Shown here piece after piece: positions 1 to 13,000 of a DNA stretch of 64,000 bases (positions within the stretch are counted from its first letter, which is position 1; each line of letters begins with the position of its first letter). Source of the DNA: Dendrolimus kikuchii (Eukaryota > Arthropoda > Insecta > Lepidoptera > Lasiocampidae). Position numbers and translations under genes: made by a program. The notes below the pieces were generated by a model. It had not been told where the DNA came from. It saw nothing but the letters and a program-made list of their open reading frames with translations, and made no database searches. The stretch is from NCBI GenBank assembly GCA_019925095.2, contig CM034392.1:7204887-7268886 (forward strand), in the 5' to 3' direction.

Positions 1-235
1 TCTTTGTGCATTCCCTGCCATGGGACCGATATACGCACGCATAGATTCGGGTGGAACCACCAAAATCTACGCGTACCTACAAGATGGAAATATCCCTATC
101 TTCAAGGCCGTGGAGATTAGAATAAAAAAATATAATAAAATTAGGTTAACTTATTTCAGAAAAAACGGCAATTTCATAGGCAAGGGACCTAATAATGATT
201 ATTATTTGATTTTTGTGAGTATTTTATTTACATAA
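1..235 (+). other. Unrecognised open stretch at window edge
   Basis: A 71-codon open frame begins at 20, and another frame is open from the window edge to a stop near 115. Neither reads as a protein I recognise, and neither matches the N-terminal part of insect nitric oxide synthase, which should lie upstream. No splice donor is convincing. It may be the remnant of a mobile element cut by the window edge. Function unknown. Confidence 0.2.
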
Positions 236-3110
236 CCTAACACCTGACGGTATTTTGTATTTTGTAATTTGTATTTTGTATTTTAAATACATATAGTTGA
301 AATGCTGTATTTTGTATTTTATATTTTAAATACCCGACTTAAAAGTTGAGCGCGCGCGGAACACCCGCACTCTCATCTCGACGGCATGTGCGGGTGAGTG
401 AGAACCCCTATACCCCTAGGGGCCCCACCCGCGCCGCCCGCTTACGGCGGCCGAAGGTCACTATCCGACCTCCGGCGTCGGCGCGTCCTCCTTTGGCGGG
501 AGCGGAGCAGGGAATTACGCTCACGCTCCCGTTCCGCCTCCTCCTTCGCGAACATGACTTGCTCGCAGAAGGAGGAGACGGCGTCCCATCCGGTGGAGCT
601 CCCGACCATGGTGCGTACCACGGCCGGGAGCGAGGTGTCGAATCCGGTATGGGCGACGAGCTCCCGGCGCTGCTCCATCCAAGAGGGACACTCCTGGAGT
701 GTGTGCAGCGCCGTGTCCTCGTCGCCCGTGTCACAATGATGGCACCCTGACGTGGCCTCGCGGCCGAGGCGACACAGGTACCTTCCGAAGCAACCATGCC
801 CCGTCAGGACCTGCGTCAGCCTGAACGTCAGGGTGCCGTGACGTCGTCCTAGCCATTCGTGCAGGACGGGCCTCACCGCCTCAATGGTGGCGGGGCCCGC
901 ACTGGGGCGTCGTAGGCGATCTTCCCAGACCCCCACGGCTACCTGGCGGAGCTCCGACCTACACGCCTCGATCTCGCGAGGCGCGGGTCTGGTGCCCCTG
1001 GCCAGGGCCTCTTTGCGCCACACATACAGTGACGCCAGGACCCTGGCTTCCAGGTCCCATGGGGGGGATCCGGCGAGTAGCGAGGCCACTTCGAAGGACA
1101 CCGTACGGTATCCTCTTATTGCTCTGACGGCCAATATGCGTTGCGCTTGACGCAGTAGCGCCGCGTTTTTGGCCGTCAGGCGGTTCGACCAGACTGGGGC
1201 CCCGTAAAGGGCCATCGAACGTACGATGCCTTCGAAGAGTTTCCGGCACGTGGCGTTGGGCCCCCCGACGTTGGGGAGCAGGCGCGAGAGCGCACCGGCT
1301 GCCCCCTTGAGTCTGGGGAGCAGCTGCCGAAAGTGTGCCGAAAAATCCCATCGGCTATCGAGGACCAATCCCAGGTATTTCATGGTTCCACCGATGCCGA
1401 TGCGGATGCCTCCTACTATGATGCAACTGTCCGGAGGTGGACGATTACGAGGACCGTGAAACATCACGGCCTCGGTCTTCTGTAACGCCACCTCCAGACC
1501 GAGACGCCGGATCCTGCCTACTATTGTCGACACCCCAGCCGTGCCTAGAAGGCACGCCTGCCGATGGGTCCTCCCGCGCGCGGCGATCAGCGTGTCGTCT
1601 GCGTAACATACGACGCTGACGCCCGGGAGGACCCGACACCTCAATGTCCAGTCGTATGCGATGTTCCACAGGAGGGGACCTAGAACCGACCCCTGTGGAA
1701 CACCGCACACCATGGCTCGCCGATTCCATCCCTCGTGGACCGGGTAGATGACGGCTCTGCTGTTTAGGTATGCCCCGACTATACGGCGGAGGTAGGTCGG
1801 CACCCCGAAATATCGGAGTGCCTCCATGATGCACGCCCAGGGCAAGGAATTGAATGCGTTGGCGATGTCTAAGGACACCGCCAACAGGACCTCGCCCTGG
1901 GAAACTGCTTCCTCCGCCAGGCTTCTCAAGCGCATGATCGCGTCAATCGTAGAGCGCCCCGTGCGGAAACCGAACTGGTTGTCCGCCAGGTCCGGCCCCG
2001 TCGTCGATAAATGCTGGACGAGGCGGTCGACGATGATACGCTCAAAGAGCTTACCGACCTCGTCCAGCAGCACAATGGGCCGGTAGGCGGACGGTGAGTC
2101 CGCGGGGCGCCCCTCCTTCCGCAGCAGGACCAGCTTTCCTGTCTTCCAACGTTGTGGAAACTGGCCCTGCTCTAAGCATGCGCCGAAAAGCCTCATCAGT
2201 CGGGGCTCCAGGGCGTCGTAGGACAGAACCCACGCACGCCCTGGTATGCCGTCAAGGCCGGGGGCAGCGTTCTTGGCCTTTAGCCGTAGCATAGCCACCC
2301 CCAGCTCTACCCGGTCCACGGTGGGCACAGGGTCTCTATCCGCGCTGGGCTCCGCCTCTGGCGGTGCCATAGCAGGAGGCATGTGCTCAGCCCGTGAAGG
2401 GAACAGAGCGCCAACAACGTCCTGAACAACGTCCCTGGGGAGAGACTCGGTCAGCGGGGGCGCCCAAGCCCGGAGCTTATTTCGAGCCATTTTGAAAGGG
2501 CGTCCCCAAGGGTCTTGATTTAAGCTATCCAAGAGCTCCCCCCAGGCAACGTTTTTTGCGTTGCGGATTTCGATCCGCAATGTCCTTCTGGCGCTTCTGT
2601 ACCCCTCGTACAGCTGAGCCTCCACGGTCGCTGCGTCCGCTGCACGACGACGCCGTCTTCTGTGGCGGGTGTACTGGCGGCGCGCGCTATTGCACGCGCG
2701 CCTTAGCCCCTCCAGTACGGGGTTCCACCAGTACACCTTTCGGAGGGGCTGGAATCGGCCCCTCCTCGGCATCGCCGCGTCACAGACGCCAGTGACGAGC
2801 GACCGTAGGTTTTCTGCCTCCTGCTCTACATTTACATCGGGAGGGTTCACCTCAGGCCCTGATGCCCAGGTGGCGACGATCAGGGCCTCCCTGAACACCT
2901 CCCGATTCAACTTTTGTAATGCCCAGCGCGGACAGTCACCTACCGGGGACTCTCGGGACAGCGGGTCCGGATTTCGGGCGGAGACGCTGAACCGTATATA
3001 ACGGTGATCGGAGAGCGTCTCCACCCCCGTGACGACCCTCCAGTCCCGCACACGGCGCTGCTGCCACGGCCTGCCACTACTCAAACGTATTGCGAGACGC
3101 AATCTGGTCT
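236..3110 (-). mobile_element. 5'-truncated R1-like non-LTR retrotransposon (LINE)
   Basis: The minus strand carries a single long open frame (separate entry), a short 3' UTR (about 340-441) and an A-rich tail made of degenerate repeats of an AATACAAA-like motif (about 244-330). The body is GC-rich, in sharp contrast to the AT-rich flanks. The 5' end near 3110 falls inside the endonuclease domain, so the copy is truncated, as expected of incomplete target-primed reverse transcription. It probably lies in an upstream intron of the NOS gene, in antisense. No target-site duplication could be fixed by eye because the A-rich end is ambiguous. Confidence 0.85.
442..3102 (-). CDS. Reverse transcriptase ORF2 of R1-like LINE (5' truncated, 886 codons)
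   Basis: The frame starts in the tail of the apurinic-type endonuclease domain: LSDHRYI near residue 30 carries the conserved Ser-Asp-His end motif. The reverse transcriptase core follows: NAAPGLDGIPG near 285, LDIANAFNSLPW near 410, CGVPQGSVLGPLLWN near 470, the catalytic YADD near 500 (about genomic 1594-1605), and KYLGLVLD near 580. A C-terminal CCHC-type zinc knuckle (CHHC...H....C, near 805-825) matches the R1/I/Jockey group; lepidopteran R1-like elements such as TRAS and SART belong there. There are no internal stops or frameshifts over 2.66 kb, suggesting a fairly recent insertion. Most of the endonuclease and ORF1 are missing, so it should not be able to transpose alone. Clade assignment is by motif recall. 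Confidence 0.85.
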   Translation of the reverse strand: MRLAIRLSSGRPWQQRRVRDWRVVTGVETLSDHRYIRFSVSARNPDPLSRESPVGDCPRWALQKLNREVFREALIVATWASGPEVNPPDVNVEQEAENLRSLVTGVCDAAMPRRGRFQPLRKVYWWNPVLEGLRRACNSARRQYTRHRRRRRRAADAATVEAQLYEGYRSARRTLRIEIRNAKNVAWGELLDSLNQDPWGRPFKMARNKLRAWAPPLTESLPRDVVQDVVGALFPSRAEHMPPAMAPPEAEPSADRDPVPTVDRVELGVAMLRLKAKNAAPGLDGIPGRAWVLSYDALEPRLMRLFGACLEQGQFPQRWKTGKLVLLRKEGRPADSPSAYRPIVLLDEVGKLFERIIVDRLVQHLSTTGPDLADNQFGFRTGRSTIDAIMRLRSLAEEAVSQGEVLLAVSLDIANAFNSLPWACIMEALRYFGVPTYLRRIVGAYLNSRAVIYPVHEGWNRRAMVCGVPQGSVLGPLLWNIAYDWTLRCRVLPGVSVVCYADDTLIAARGRTHRQACLLGTAGVSTIVGRIRRLGLEVALQKTEAVMFHGPRNRPPPDSCIIVGGIRIGIGGTMKYLGLVLDSRWDFSAHFRQLLPRLKGAAGALSRLLPNVGGPNATCRKLFEGIVRSMALYGAPVWSNRLTAKNAALLRQAQRILAVRAIRGYRTVSFEVASLLAGSPPWDLEARVLASLYVWRKEALARGTRPAPREIEACRSELRQVAVGVWEDRLRRPSAGPATIEAVRPVLHEWLGRRHGTLTFRLTQVLTGHGCFGRYLCRLGREATSGCHHCDTGDEDTALHTLQECPSWMEQRRELVAHTGFDTSLPAVVRTMVGSSTGWDAVSSFCEQVMFAKEEAERERERNSLLRSRQRRTRRRRRSDSDLRPP

Positions 3111-3871
3111 TTGTTTACGAAATGGCGGTCTCAGCAGCCAATTTTGTTCGGATTATTCAAGAATATTCTTGTCTTTATAATGATAAATCAGCAGCATATT
3201 CGCGAAAAGACGTCACGGATAAAGCGTGGATGATATGGATGAAGTCCATACAGTCTACGTCTAAGTCAATACGTCTATGTCGTCGCCTTCTAATAAAGTG
3301 GTACGCTGCAACCACGTCATCATCACTAGACATGATTACATTTTCGCAGTGATATCGGAACGTGCTTCCGCGATGCTAAACTTGAGACAAATGAACCGTC
3401 TTGTAGCTTGCATGACGATTGCGTGGACACATCTAAGATGCAAATTACGCCTGTCGTCATTTGTAGCTTGCATGCATTCGTCAAATGATGCCTCAGTGGA
3501 CAATAGGCCTTAAAGATTTAGACTGTGTGACATGACTGTGTGATTATGACCAAATGCGTCTTATTTCAAGCGTTAAAAAATAACGTCATTAAGGCATAGC
3601 CACATTAGTGTATGTATGTACATACGTTATCTGTTATAATATTTAACGTCATTATCAATGTCGCATCTCAAATTGCGCATTATATCCATCACCATGTCTG
3701 GAAGAATCGGGTTAAATCTTTAACAGTAACGCAGATAAAGCCCCAGCATAATAAAAACGATCATCACGAGAAAAGGACAATAAAATTAATTAGTTCTTTC
3801 TTTCTTTTTCTAGTTATTTTGGCAGCCAAGATTTTATTTGTCTAAGTATTTTTTATTTTATTTTTACATAG
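3111..3871. other. Non-coding sequence before the first NOS exon in view
   Basis: AT-rich sequence between the LINE and the NOS exon at 3872. Open frames here are short and lack recognisable motifs. The last bases form the splice acceptor (ttttacatag). The region is inferred to be the end of a NOS intron. I see no exon that could supply the missing N-terminal part of the enzyme. Confidence 0.5.
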
Positions 3872-4034
3872 AGAAAATTCAGAAACACACATGTCAAGAT
3901 TAGAAGAAGTGCGGAAGAATTTAAAAGAAAAAGGCACTTATCAACTCAAGACGTCAGAACTAGTTTTTGGAGCCAAATTGGCATGGCGGAATGCGACTAG
4001 GTGCATCGGCAGGATACAATGGAAGAAACTCCAG
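3872..4034 (+). CDS. NOS: NOS exon a: heme-ligand exon
   Basis: Preceded by an acatag acceptor and followed by gtaaca. It starts with the last base of a split codon and ends in phase 0. It encodes [19 protein letters not shown]; the Cys in RCIGR is the proximal thiolate heme ligand of the NOS family. Upstream in the exon, [18 protein letters not shown] aligns with the start of the oxygenase core. The ATG at 3891 is internal, not a start codon: the frame is already open before it and the family continues N-terminally. Confidence 0.95.
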
Positions 4035-7000
4035 GTAACACACATACATATTCCTAGATAAAAACCGATGCTTGATTACCTAAAAGTATCACACATTTTA
4101 TTACATAAAATTTGCTATCGACCAGTGAAAAAATTACACGGAATTCTAAAATTTTTACAATCTAGTCATTTTAAATAATTCCTAGAAAAATTCCCAAGAT
4201 AAAAAGTTACGTAGATTTTAAGTCCAAAATTTTTCTGTCGATCAGCGAAAAACGCATCGAATTTGGTCCAGTAGTTTTTATGTGAATCCATAACAAATAG
4301 TCAAATAGATAAGAAATCTGAAAAAATTACATCGTTATCTCCATTGCTTATATAGTCTATTCCAGTTTTTTTTTAATAGCTTCAATGTACAGGCATGGCA
4401 TGTTTAGAATTTAATAATACTAAAGATATTCATTATTAATATATTTATAGCAACATCAATAGCTATACAATATTAATAATAGTACGGTTTGTTTACTGGC
4501 GACAGATTTGTAGACAGTAAATTTTTTAAATTTATATCTTCAAAAATGTAGCAATGCACGAGTTAGATAAATGATTCCATTAATGGAGTTTTTTAGAGTT
4601 GAGTTTTTGTTTTATCCTTTAAGGAGCTATCTAAAGATAGCTATATTGATAAAACAAAAACTGAGAATCACAATACGAAAGACGTACTTTATTGCGTGTT
4701 AGTATCAATTTGCTAAATTCCCGTAAACAGGAGCGGACATTGAATAATGTTGTCGCATTACTTTGCCTATTTACTCGTTATCTTTTACCTCCCAAATTAG
4801 ATCTGTTGTCAGCATAACGGCCTTGTTCCTTTACAACACCGTTAAGATGGCTAAAATCTGTCTGGCACTTGGAAAGATAAATAAATAAATAACCAATTTC
4901 TGCATTGCTGTTCAAAATTTGAGAAGCATGCAAACCGAAATTATGATAAATAAACGTAACAAATAAAGGGACATAATTGATGTATATTAATATAAAATTA
5001 TTTTAGACCCCGAAGACAGTGGGGGTTACAGGTGGAAAAAAATGCATTTACTTTGCAAGTGTATCGTGTTTCTATATTAAAATATTACATAAAACATCAT
5101 TTGGAATAGACTGTAATGACCAATGTCTAAAACATTCATTTGTTCATATGGTAATAACAAATGAAAAATATCTTAAATATTCTAAAAAATTTCAGGAATT
5201 TGAAAAAGCATAATAAAGTGACTATTTGGCCTACTAATATAAATACTAGGTACATCTCCGTTATTAAATGTAAAGGCGTGTTGTTTCGGAGATATCCATT
5301 TTACAGAGAGCTGTTTCAAAAGTTTATATCCCATTTGTTCATATCTTCATGTACTGTTTTTCACTTAAAACATACCACATTTTTCTTAAAAAAAAAACAG
5401 CGATCGTGGATTTGATCTTTGATGAAAGCAAATCAAAGGATTTTTTCAAACCATAACTTTTTGGAGATATCACATTGTTCTAGAAAAGGGCGATGTATAC
5501 GGAAATTCATGATCAGTTCGTTACTAAGACTGAGAAAGGAATGATAAATAATAATTGACTTGTTAAACATTCCACTTGCGTGGAGTGAGTTTTCGCCCTT
5601 ACTAATAAGGGCAATACTCACTCACAAAACTCAGAAATAATTAGATCTGCAGTCAAAGACACAAATTGTGCACTACTAAGTTAGATTAGATGTGGATAAT
5701 TACTATTGACATGCCGGTTATCCCTATCTGCGGATATCTGAGGGAGAAGAAAGATCCGTAACCATTTCAGTATCTGTTACTTTTTGGCGGATCTTTTACA
5801 TTATTAAATTTCAATACATAGATGAAATTATGTATATAAGTAAATGTTACAATTTACAATATTACAATAATAACTACTATTATATACATATTTACAAGTA
5901 AAAGATGTAGTCCAGATCGCTCTCGGTGGGGAGCGTTCCCAAAATGCTGGCCGCATTCCCGCGTTGTATGGCAACGCTAATACGTTGCCCTAAATATAAG
6001 CCAGCCCTTTGGTCACGCGAGACTTCTTTCAATCGCCTTGAAAGGTCTCGATAAAGTTGATTAGCCTCACGTCCCCATGGCCCCAAAGTCTCAACCCCAA
6101 AAGCCACAAATATGTATCCGTCACCGATGGATGCATATTTGCGGCGTTTCAGGGTTTCTTGAAGTGTGGCAGCTCCTCCGGCAGTGACGGCTGTATTTGG
6201 AAGATGGGAAGCCGCTAACGTATCGACACAGTATTAATTAAATCAATTTTATCATGAAAAAAAAAACAGGGCTAATTACAAAACTTCTTACTAAGAATTA
6301 GTAAGGAAGTTGAGATCTGTATGCGTATTTGTATTTCCGGATCTGGACACCAATGATCCGTTTTCATATCTGTATCCGTGGATATACATTTTAAACGATC
6401 CGGCACATCTCTAATAATTATTATACAATGGAAAACTTTAGGGCTGACCGTAGACACGTAGACGAGTATTTTTAAAGAACAGAAAATTCTTTTACGAAAT
6501 TTATCCGTGCTCGGAACTGGATTGGACGCTGATCAGTTAGCAGGAAATAGCGCTGAAAAGAGTGACATATTCTTGTTTCGAAAGCCAAGACTCATTTTGG
6601 CTTCCGAAAGCCGCAGTAGTTATTTTTTTTAGTTAGATCGATTAAAATAGTTTAAATAAGGATAATTTTGTGCAGCGTATTTTGTGAAAAGTTAATAAAG
6701 ACCAATGTGATATGTCACGAATTTCATAATAATTTTGATATACTTACTTTAAATGATATCGTGCAAACTTTTAATTAGGGACGCAAAGTAAAAGACCAAC
6801 TTTATAATGAGCCACAAACGGGATGTCATTAGCCACTTTTACATTCAAAAATAGATTCCTGTCACCGGCATTTTGTTCGGTATTCTAAAAGGTCGGTAGG
6901 TATCTAAAACTTTGTATCTTAATTTTATGACGATATACAAAAGTGCAGTCATTTTTTTTTTAAATAACCTGTCATACCTACCTTTTCTCATTATAATGAA

Positions 7001-10000
7001 CCCGAACACTTGCATAATAATAATGTATTTTTTATGTATATAATATGTATTATAAAAGCATAGAAAAGTAGGAATAAATATAAAGTGAAATAATAATAAT
7101 TTTCAGACAAACACACACATTGTATATCCCCAAGCTAAGCAAGTTACACTTGTGTTATGGGTGTATAACGGACCATTCTGGGGCCGATCCCAGATACCCA
7201 GACCATAGAAAATAACAGAAAAATCGTTTCCGAAATTTACCTCTGCGTTCCAGCGAGTTCAGCCGGCTAAGACTTAGCCCGTTCGAGCACAGAGACAATG
7301 TAATATATAATATATATGTATGTATGAATGAATGTAATGTATATGAAACCGGAACAACAAAGTTAAAACACTATTATCATGACATATTACTAGTAATATG
7401 TCCGTTGTTCGTCTATCAAATCTCATTGATCAAAAGCCTTGTCAAATGTATTAAGTAGCTTTTGCCTGTAACTTCGCCCGCGTTATTGTTATCCCACGGG
7501 AATCTTATATTTTCCAGGACAAAAAGTAGCACATGTGCTATTCCAGACTATAATCTATCTCTGTGCTGAATTTCATTCGGATCCATTCAGCTGTTCTGGC
7601 GTGATTGAGTAACAAACATTCATACTAACTTTTGGATTTATAATCTTAGTATGTTCTGATTAAGTATCATAGCCTCATTCTAGCCTTAAAAACATAAGGA
7701 ATTGATCTTTAAAACTTGAAAATAAGTAAGGTTTTATTGTCATAATTCACGAACAAATATTTGTTCTTTTCAGATTTTCGATTGCAGAGAGGTGACCACA
7801 GCGAGCGGAATGTTCGAAGCGCTTTGCAATCATATTAAGTATGCAACAAATAAAGGGAATATAAGGTAAATTATACAAATGGACGTACTTTCGCAAACGA
7901 AAACTATCTCAAAGAATGGTAGTTTTGGAATAATTAAGATAAAAAAAAAACTGTGTAGAATTTGTCAGGTGGTAGGGTATTTGCCCGTCTGCATGGCTAC
8001 CAACCCTGGTCTAGAGTGTGCCACCATAACAACCTTGAGTTGTGTTCCGGCATTAGTGGCGAGGTACCAGACTCCCTCAAGCGAGCAGCAGATCATTTGT
8101 AACGCCTTTGGTGTTGCAAATGTCGATGGGCGATGGTAACCGCTTACCATTAGGTGGGCCGTCTGCCTGTCTGCTGAACTCGTACAATTAAAAAAAAGAA
8201 CAGCCCAGAAAAGCTATATTAAAAAAAAATAGTTTGGATATTAAATATTGAGGATTCTTGGCTTGGGTTTTCTTAGCACATATGACATACGCAACTAGAA
8301 AAATACATACATACTGTGGGGTCCGTCGGCAAAGAGTTTCTTTAAAGACATATGTAAGAAACTCTTTGACACTACCCGTGATCAGAAAGCTGGCTCATAT
8401 TTCGCACAACAAATAAGTATTGCCATACAGCGCGGCTATGCAGCCAGCCTTCGGGGCACGCTCCTCGTTGGCAGTGATCTGCTACATAGTGTACTTTAGT
8501 TTCGATGTCTATGTTTTTTTTTTAATATTTATATAAATCTTATCCTCTACGAGGCGAATGTTTTCTTACAAAATTCACTAGAAAATGTTTTGTGTAGGTA
8601 TTTAATTTATTCCAAGTTGTAGGTTAGTTCGTGTTTGCAAAACTACGTTCCAATATTAATACATTTAAGAAAATTAATTAGAAATGTTGTTATGTGTTGG
8701 TGAAGTTTAATGTAATTAAACAGATTACGCAAAATAAATAAAATAACACACGATTAGGAAGTACATTGATGTGAAAAAGGAGTTAGTAAGTCATATCTTA
8801 ATACAATAAAATGTGATTTAAATTGAATGTAAAGGTTCTTAGGTTGGAGTTTTATTTGGTTTATCGTATTAAATAACGATAATTAATTTAATCAATTTAA
8901 ATTAATTGACAGCCTCTGTGGTTGAGCGGTCTAAGGCTTTTCCGGCCTACCTCACAGCAACTCAGAGATTCCGGGTTCGATGCCTGGTTGGTAAAATTCA
9001 GTAACGAATTTTCTACGGTATTTACTAAAGTCTGGTTGTTTGGGATCGGCCGCAGAGTAGTCCGTTGTATATTACCCGTAACACATGCGGAACTTACTTA
9101 ATTTGGGGATATACAATATGTGTTTGTCTGCCGATTTGTATTAAAAAAAATGATGTTTCGACCACTTACCAGCAACCGTACCTATAATTAAATCTTAGAA
9201 TTCAAATATCACGCGTAAAAAATTAATCCAGTTCTACATTTTCAGTTTTTATTTAAAATTTTATTCTGACCTTTTTCCTTATAGATCGGCGATCACAATA
9301 TTCCCACAGAGGACAGATGGAAAACATGACTACAGGATATGGAACAATCAGCTAATCAGTTATGCTGGATATTTACAACCTGATGGAACAATTATTGGAG
9401 ACCGATCAAGAATCGAACTCACTGAGGTACGTTTTTTACTACGTGAAAGCTAAAAGGAAGAATTTATTTCAAGTTTACTAATATGCAAAATTCCGACAAT
9501 GCATTTTGGACAATTTTAGCGGGAATACCGCTTGATTTCTTAAAACGAAGAAGCCCCGATAGTGATGAACTATATATATATGTATATATATATATATATA
9601 TATATAATTATGATTAATTACATAATATATAATGTGCGAGGGCACTGATTGCCGAAACACAGGCTTCATGCCTAGCTCGGAAGTTAGGGACTTCTATAAG
9701 TTATTGTGTCAGATTTTTCGACAATAAAGAATTATTATTTTTAAACTGTATGTCTTTCAAGACCACGGGCCATGAGAATGACCCGGACTTTGGAGGGGGG
9801 AGGGGGGCGGGCGGGCTTGCGTGGGGCCATGGGAAGGCCAACACGTGGAGGGCGCTTGACAAATTTAAATGTGGCGTGACACTGACCGGCGATTGTCCCT
9901 GTCTACACCATATAGTAATGCACCCAAGGACAAGCCCCGGCCAGTGTAGGACTATTGTGGGAAATGAGGAGAAAAGTACCGGGCTATTGTGTTGAACTGC

Positions 10001-13000
10001 TAGTAGTACTAGGGGTCTGGGAATAAGGGGACTATGGCGTCTGCCCATCGCAATGTTCAGGGAACATAGAAAAATGGGCAGACGGTGACTCGCCACTCCC
10101 CGCATCGGCCTCAAAAAATGCCATAGAAGACAGGGTGTGAGTGGCTAAGGGGTGTCGAGAGGTGGGCTGCAGGTTCACCGAAGCTACTTCTGACGTGATG
10201 CCATTTATCACTTCCACCCCTGGAGCTTGGGTCTTAGCTCTTATTATTATTATAATATTTTAGTTAACACTAGTCACAATGATGAAAGATGACTGTCAGG
10301 CGAGAGGCTTACACTTGAATGCGAAGAAAACAAAGGTTATGGTATTTGAAAGAGAAGAAACCAGAACGAATGCAAGGATAATGGTCGATGATGTTATGCT
10401 GGAGCAAGTGAATGAGTTTGTATATCTTGGATGTGCTTTTAGCAGGGATGGAAGGTACACCGCTGATATAGAAAGAAGAGTGAATTTGGGGAATAGTTTG
10501 AACGGAGCGTTAGGTAAACTTCTAGGCGCTAAGAACCTCAGCCAGAAGGCCCAGCTCGTCGTACACAACGCGGTGCTGGTACCTACGCTCACGTATGGAA
10601 GCGAGAGTTGGGTATGGAAGAAAGAGCATGAAAGTAGAGTAAACGCGGTCGAGATGCGAGCACTGCGCAAAATCTGCGGAGTGACGCTCGCGGACCGCGT
10701 TCGTAATACCGAAGTAAGAAAGAGAGTTGGTCTGAAAGAGAGTGTCGGGGTGAAGGTAAGGAAAGGAATGCTCCTGTGGTTCGGGCATGTGGAAAGAATG
10801 CATGATGAAAGAATGACTAAACAGATATACAATGCAAAAGTGGATGGATGCAGAAGTCGTGGAAGGCCACGATACACCTTCCATGATCAAATTGATCGTG
10901 TACTAGCAGAAGGTGATGTCAGAAGCCTTAAGAATAGACGAGCTTGCATGACAAGAGTTATGAATGTCAAAGAGGCAAGTGAGGTGTGTAAGAATAAGCC
11001 TAAATGGCACTCTGTTGTTCGTGCCTACCCCGCAAGGGAACTGGCGTGAAGTTATGTATGTATGTGTATGTATGTATTTTAGTTGCGATCTCATGGATTT
11101 TGTGCGTGCGTACATACTTATGAGGTCATAAGTACGTTCAAGTAAAACAAGTCAAATAGCGCATTAAGTATTGTTTAAATAATAATTACAAGTATTTCTA
11201 TGATAATGTCTTAAAAGTGAGATGTTATTTTATATATAAATAATTTTAGAATTTGTTATAAAATGTACATTTTCTAAGTCTATATTATTATTTAGACTCC
11301 ATAAAGAACTACATATATTAATTTATGTGTAAATAAAAGAATATTGTTACGAGTTGCAGGACTCGAATTAAAATACCGTTGGAATTATTATAGAGTTTAT
11401 TAGAACTATATAAACACGTATAACACAGGTACAAATATAACCGAACGCAACAAGTCCAAACGTAATGCACAATTCAATAACACGCGCAAAGTCCGTCACT
11501 AAATAGATTACCGAATGTACATAAGTCTTGCTTCGCTCGTGGTTATCGCTTGACTGCCTCATCTCTCAATTGGGGCATTGCTTTATACTGCATAGATGCA
11601 ATACGTCTCCCCGGCCGCGTGGACCGAATTTCCTAGAATCAGTTTGTACTTTAAATCCGAGACACCTGGTAGTAATCACAATACAACAATAGACCTTAAA
11701 AGATTACATTCCACAATGGGCTGTTTTCTAATAACAAATTAAACACAAAGTAAACAAAAGAAGTTCAAATGCCAAAAGGTAATAAAATGTGTTTTTACAG
11801 GTATGCAGCTCTGAATTTGTGTTTGTCGGCGTCTAGCTTGTAACAATATTAACAATACAAGTAAAGTTAACTTTATTACAACGGTATAAACTATGATTAT
11901 ATTTACACTGTTCTTATAGATTATAAATATTTCCAAAAAAATTACCTCCATCTCTTTTGCAGGTATGTTTAAAACTTGGATGGAAACCAGAGCGTACACC
12001 TTGGGACGTGTTACCTCTAGTACTGTCGGCCGATGGCAAAGACCCTGAGTTCTTTGAACTACCACGTGAAATCATTATGGAAGTGCAACTGGAACATCCA
12101 AAGTAAGTAACGTAACTTTTTTTGTTTGTACAAAGTATGCAAGTGCAGTAGCGGTGGTTATTTACGAAAATAAAATTTTCCAAAAGAAGTCGTGAAAACT
12201 TATTTCGCACCTAGTACACATAATTAAACTACGTTGTAACGGTTTTCAGCGCGGAGTTTTATTTATTTCGTTTATTATTATTATTCTTCCATGATCATGG
12301 CTACTAAAAAGTGGCCGAACGTCGAAATAAAAATCAAATAAACTTCCACGCCTTAAACCGTTGAAACTTAGTTTTATTTATTTATTTTTTATTGCATCAG
12401 TTCAACAGACCGACAGACGGCCCACCTAATGGAAAGCGGTTCCCGTCGCCTATGGACATTTGTAACATATGCTTCCAATGTGCTGCCGCTTTCTAAAGGG
12501 AGACTGGAACCTGGCCACTAATGCGCCGGAACACAACTCAAGGTTGTTATGACGGCATACTTTAGAACTTTAGACCAAGGGTGGTAGCCGTCCCGTCGGG
12601 CAAATATCATACCACCTTGCTGTGATTTGTTTTTGTTACCTTTTACGATAGGCCGCAGGAAACTGTATTCTTTTTCCGTTTCTGCACAGCTAAAATTTAA
12701 TTATTTTCAAAAATTTTGCCGCACTATTCACACTCGGTTATGAATGTTCTTGGAGGAAGACTACAAGGACTTTCACATTTTCAATATAACTACAGGTGTA
12801 ATTAAGTATACTAATTTTCATGACAATCAGTTAAACGGTAGGTATAGTTACAGCTACAGCGTCACCTATTTATAACCTGGAGATTGATAGATAGACAACA
12901 CTTTATTGCTCCCAAAATACAGTATTACAAAAACACGAAAAAATGTACCATCACAGTATTGTCATGGTAAAAACAATAGGCGGCCTTATCGCTTAAAGAA

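Noticed and set aside
20..235. 71-codon frame as a possible upstream NOS exon
   Set aside because: It does not resemble the N-terminal region or zinc-binding segment of insect NOS and has no donor at the right phase.
346..3001. Numerous overlapping open frames on the plus strand opposite the LINE
   Set aside because: They are shadows of the GC-rich minus-strand reverse transcriptase frame and have no domain motifs.
3891..3893. ATG as the start codon of NOS
   Set aside because: The frame is open before it, a splice acceptor lies at 3870-3871, and the family extends N-terminally.
8912..8990. Functional tRNA gene
   Set aside because: A and B boxes are present but the acceptor stem does not pair and the unit continues into a repeat body with an A tail: it is a SINE.
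10296..10890. 193- and 122-codon minus-strand frames
   Set aside because: Shadow frames of the RTE reverse transcriptase fragment.
11368..11562. 64-codon minus-strand frame as a gene
   Set aside because: It lies wholly within the solo LTR.
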